Source: Leptodactylus fallax (Eukaryota > Chordata > Amphibia > Anura > Leptodactylidae). From it: a DNA stretch of 64,000 nt. Shown here in pieces: positions 63,306-64,000 of the stretch. A model generated the notes under the pieces. That model did not search any database. It was not told where the DNA came from and worked only from the letters and a program-made list of their open reading frames with translations. Each line of letters opens with the position of its first letter. Position 1 is the first letter of the stretch. The translations under genes and the position numbers were made by a program. Location: the NCBI GenBank assembly GCA_947044405.1, contig CAMRHE010000054.1, forward strand, positions 3,162,001-3,226,000, read 5' to 3'.

Positions 63306-63455
63306 GTATGTGTTTGGTTCAGCTTTGTATTTCAGTTTTTTTTAAAGATTGTAAGTAAAACAAAATGAATGCATTTTCATTCGGTTTTGTATAGTTTTAT
63401 CAATCTTGTTTTTTGTTAATGGGGTTTTCCTGCAATTGACATTGAAACTACTCTC

Positions 63456-63782
63456 CAGACCCCAGAGTATAATAAGTGGAGGCCCCAGGAGGTGCGCAAA
63501 CATAAAAAATAAAACAGTACTCGCCTCTCCTGGGCTCTGGCACAACTCCCTGCTGTCTTCCGCTCGTCTGCATATAGTCAGGGACACGTGCCTGGCTCAC
63601 GTAGCGTCACATTGCTTGCGTTGCCACGTGATGCTGAGTCCCAATCAAAAGCCTCAGTGGCCTCTGACATTAGTCAAAAGCACCAGAGACAGCAAGGAGT
63701 CCTACCAGAGCCCAGGAGAGGTGTTTTTCATCTTTGATCACCTCACCAGGGCCTCCACTTATTATACTCTGGGGTCTGAAGA
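63456..63782. mobile_element. Palindromic element (CAGACCCCAGAGTATAAT ends)
   Basis: CAGACCCCAGAGTATAATAA pairs with TTATTATACTCTGGGGTCTG-like right end; inner arms CGCCTCTCCTGGGCTCTGG and CCAGAGCCCAGGAGAGG also pair. In the intron after FBXO9 exon 8. Confidence 0.75.
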
Positions 63783-64000
63783 GACCCCCACAGTATAATA
63801 ATAGAAGTTTTTGTTCGAACATACTCCATCCAAACGTAACCGCCAGGTGATCCCCTGTGGGACGAGTTTTTCCCAACACCGTAAAAAGGAGTGTGACTTA
63901 AAAGGGGCGTGGTCTAAATAATCACCATTAATCGTAATTCAGGTAAAATGTCCGGTTAAGCACAATTTTGATTAATGTCATAATCACCAGCCCTAACCTA

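Overview
This 64 kb window is a piece of a vertebrate nuclear genome, most likely a frog (probably a neobatrachian; species not determined). It has a classic head-to-head vertebrate gene pair with small, phase-consistent GT-AG exons in multi-kilobase introns. Those introns are packed with the DNA transposons typical of anurans: at least eight Tc1-like families, TTAA-flanked nonautonomous elements, hAT, Helitron and a DIRS-type retroelement.

Layout. The 5' two-fifths of CILK1 (ICK, ciliogenesis-associated/intestinal cell kinase) lies on the minus strand: seven coding exons between 1769 and 16993 encode residues 1-277, nearly the whole kinase domain, and the rest lies beyond base 1. A probable noncoding exon 1 ends at 21435. 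The first seven-eighths of the F-box motif region and upstream part of FBXO9 (substrate-recognition subunit of an SCF ubiquitin ligase) lies on the plus strand: exon 1 ends at 22012 and seven further coding exons run to 63305, encoding residues 1-253, with the remainder beyond base 64000. Between them, at about 21435-22012, is a compact TATA-less, CpG-rich bidirectional promoter with repeated ETS-type TTCCGG motifs. The pairing of CILK1 and FBXO9 matches the arrangement known in mammals.

Mobile DNA. CILK1 introns hold a degenerate DIRS-like element with inverted terminal repeats (3139-7786) and a nearly intact Tc1-like element with one in-frame stop (19414-21031). FBXO9 intron 1 (22013-36963) holds an internally deleted Tc1 element, a triple-nested insertion (25913-28728), a candidate solo LTR and a fused tandem pair of Tc1 elements (32489-35411). 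Later FBXO9 introns hold large TTAA-flanked elements, two abutting Helitrons carrying a hAT insertion and an internal duplication (42068-45349), a hAT-type element with a perfect 8-bp target duplication and an internal minisatellite (56791-59174), and another Tc1 copy (59614-61201).

I found no CRISPR array, operon, rRNA or tRNA, and no convincing third host gene. The best claims to novelty concern transposon architecture and the shared promoter, not a new protein system. Family assignments come from recognition of conserved motifs and termini, not from searches.
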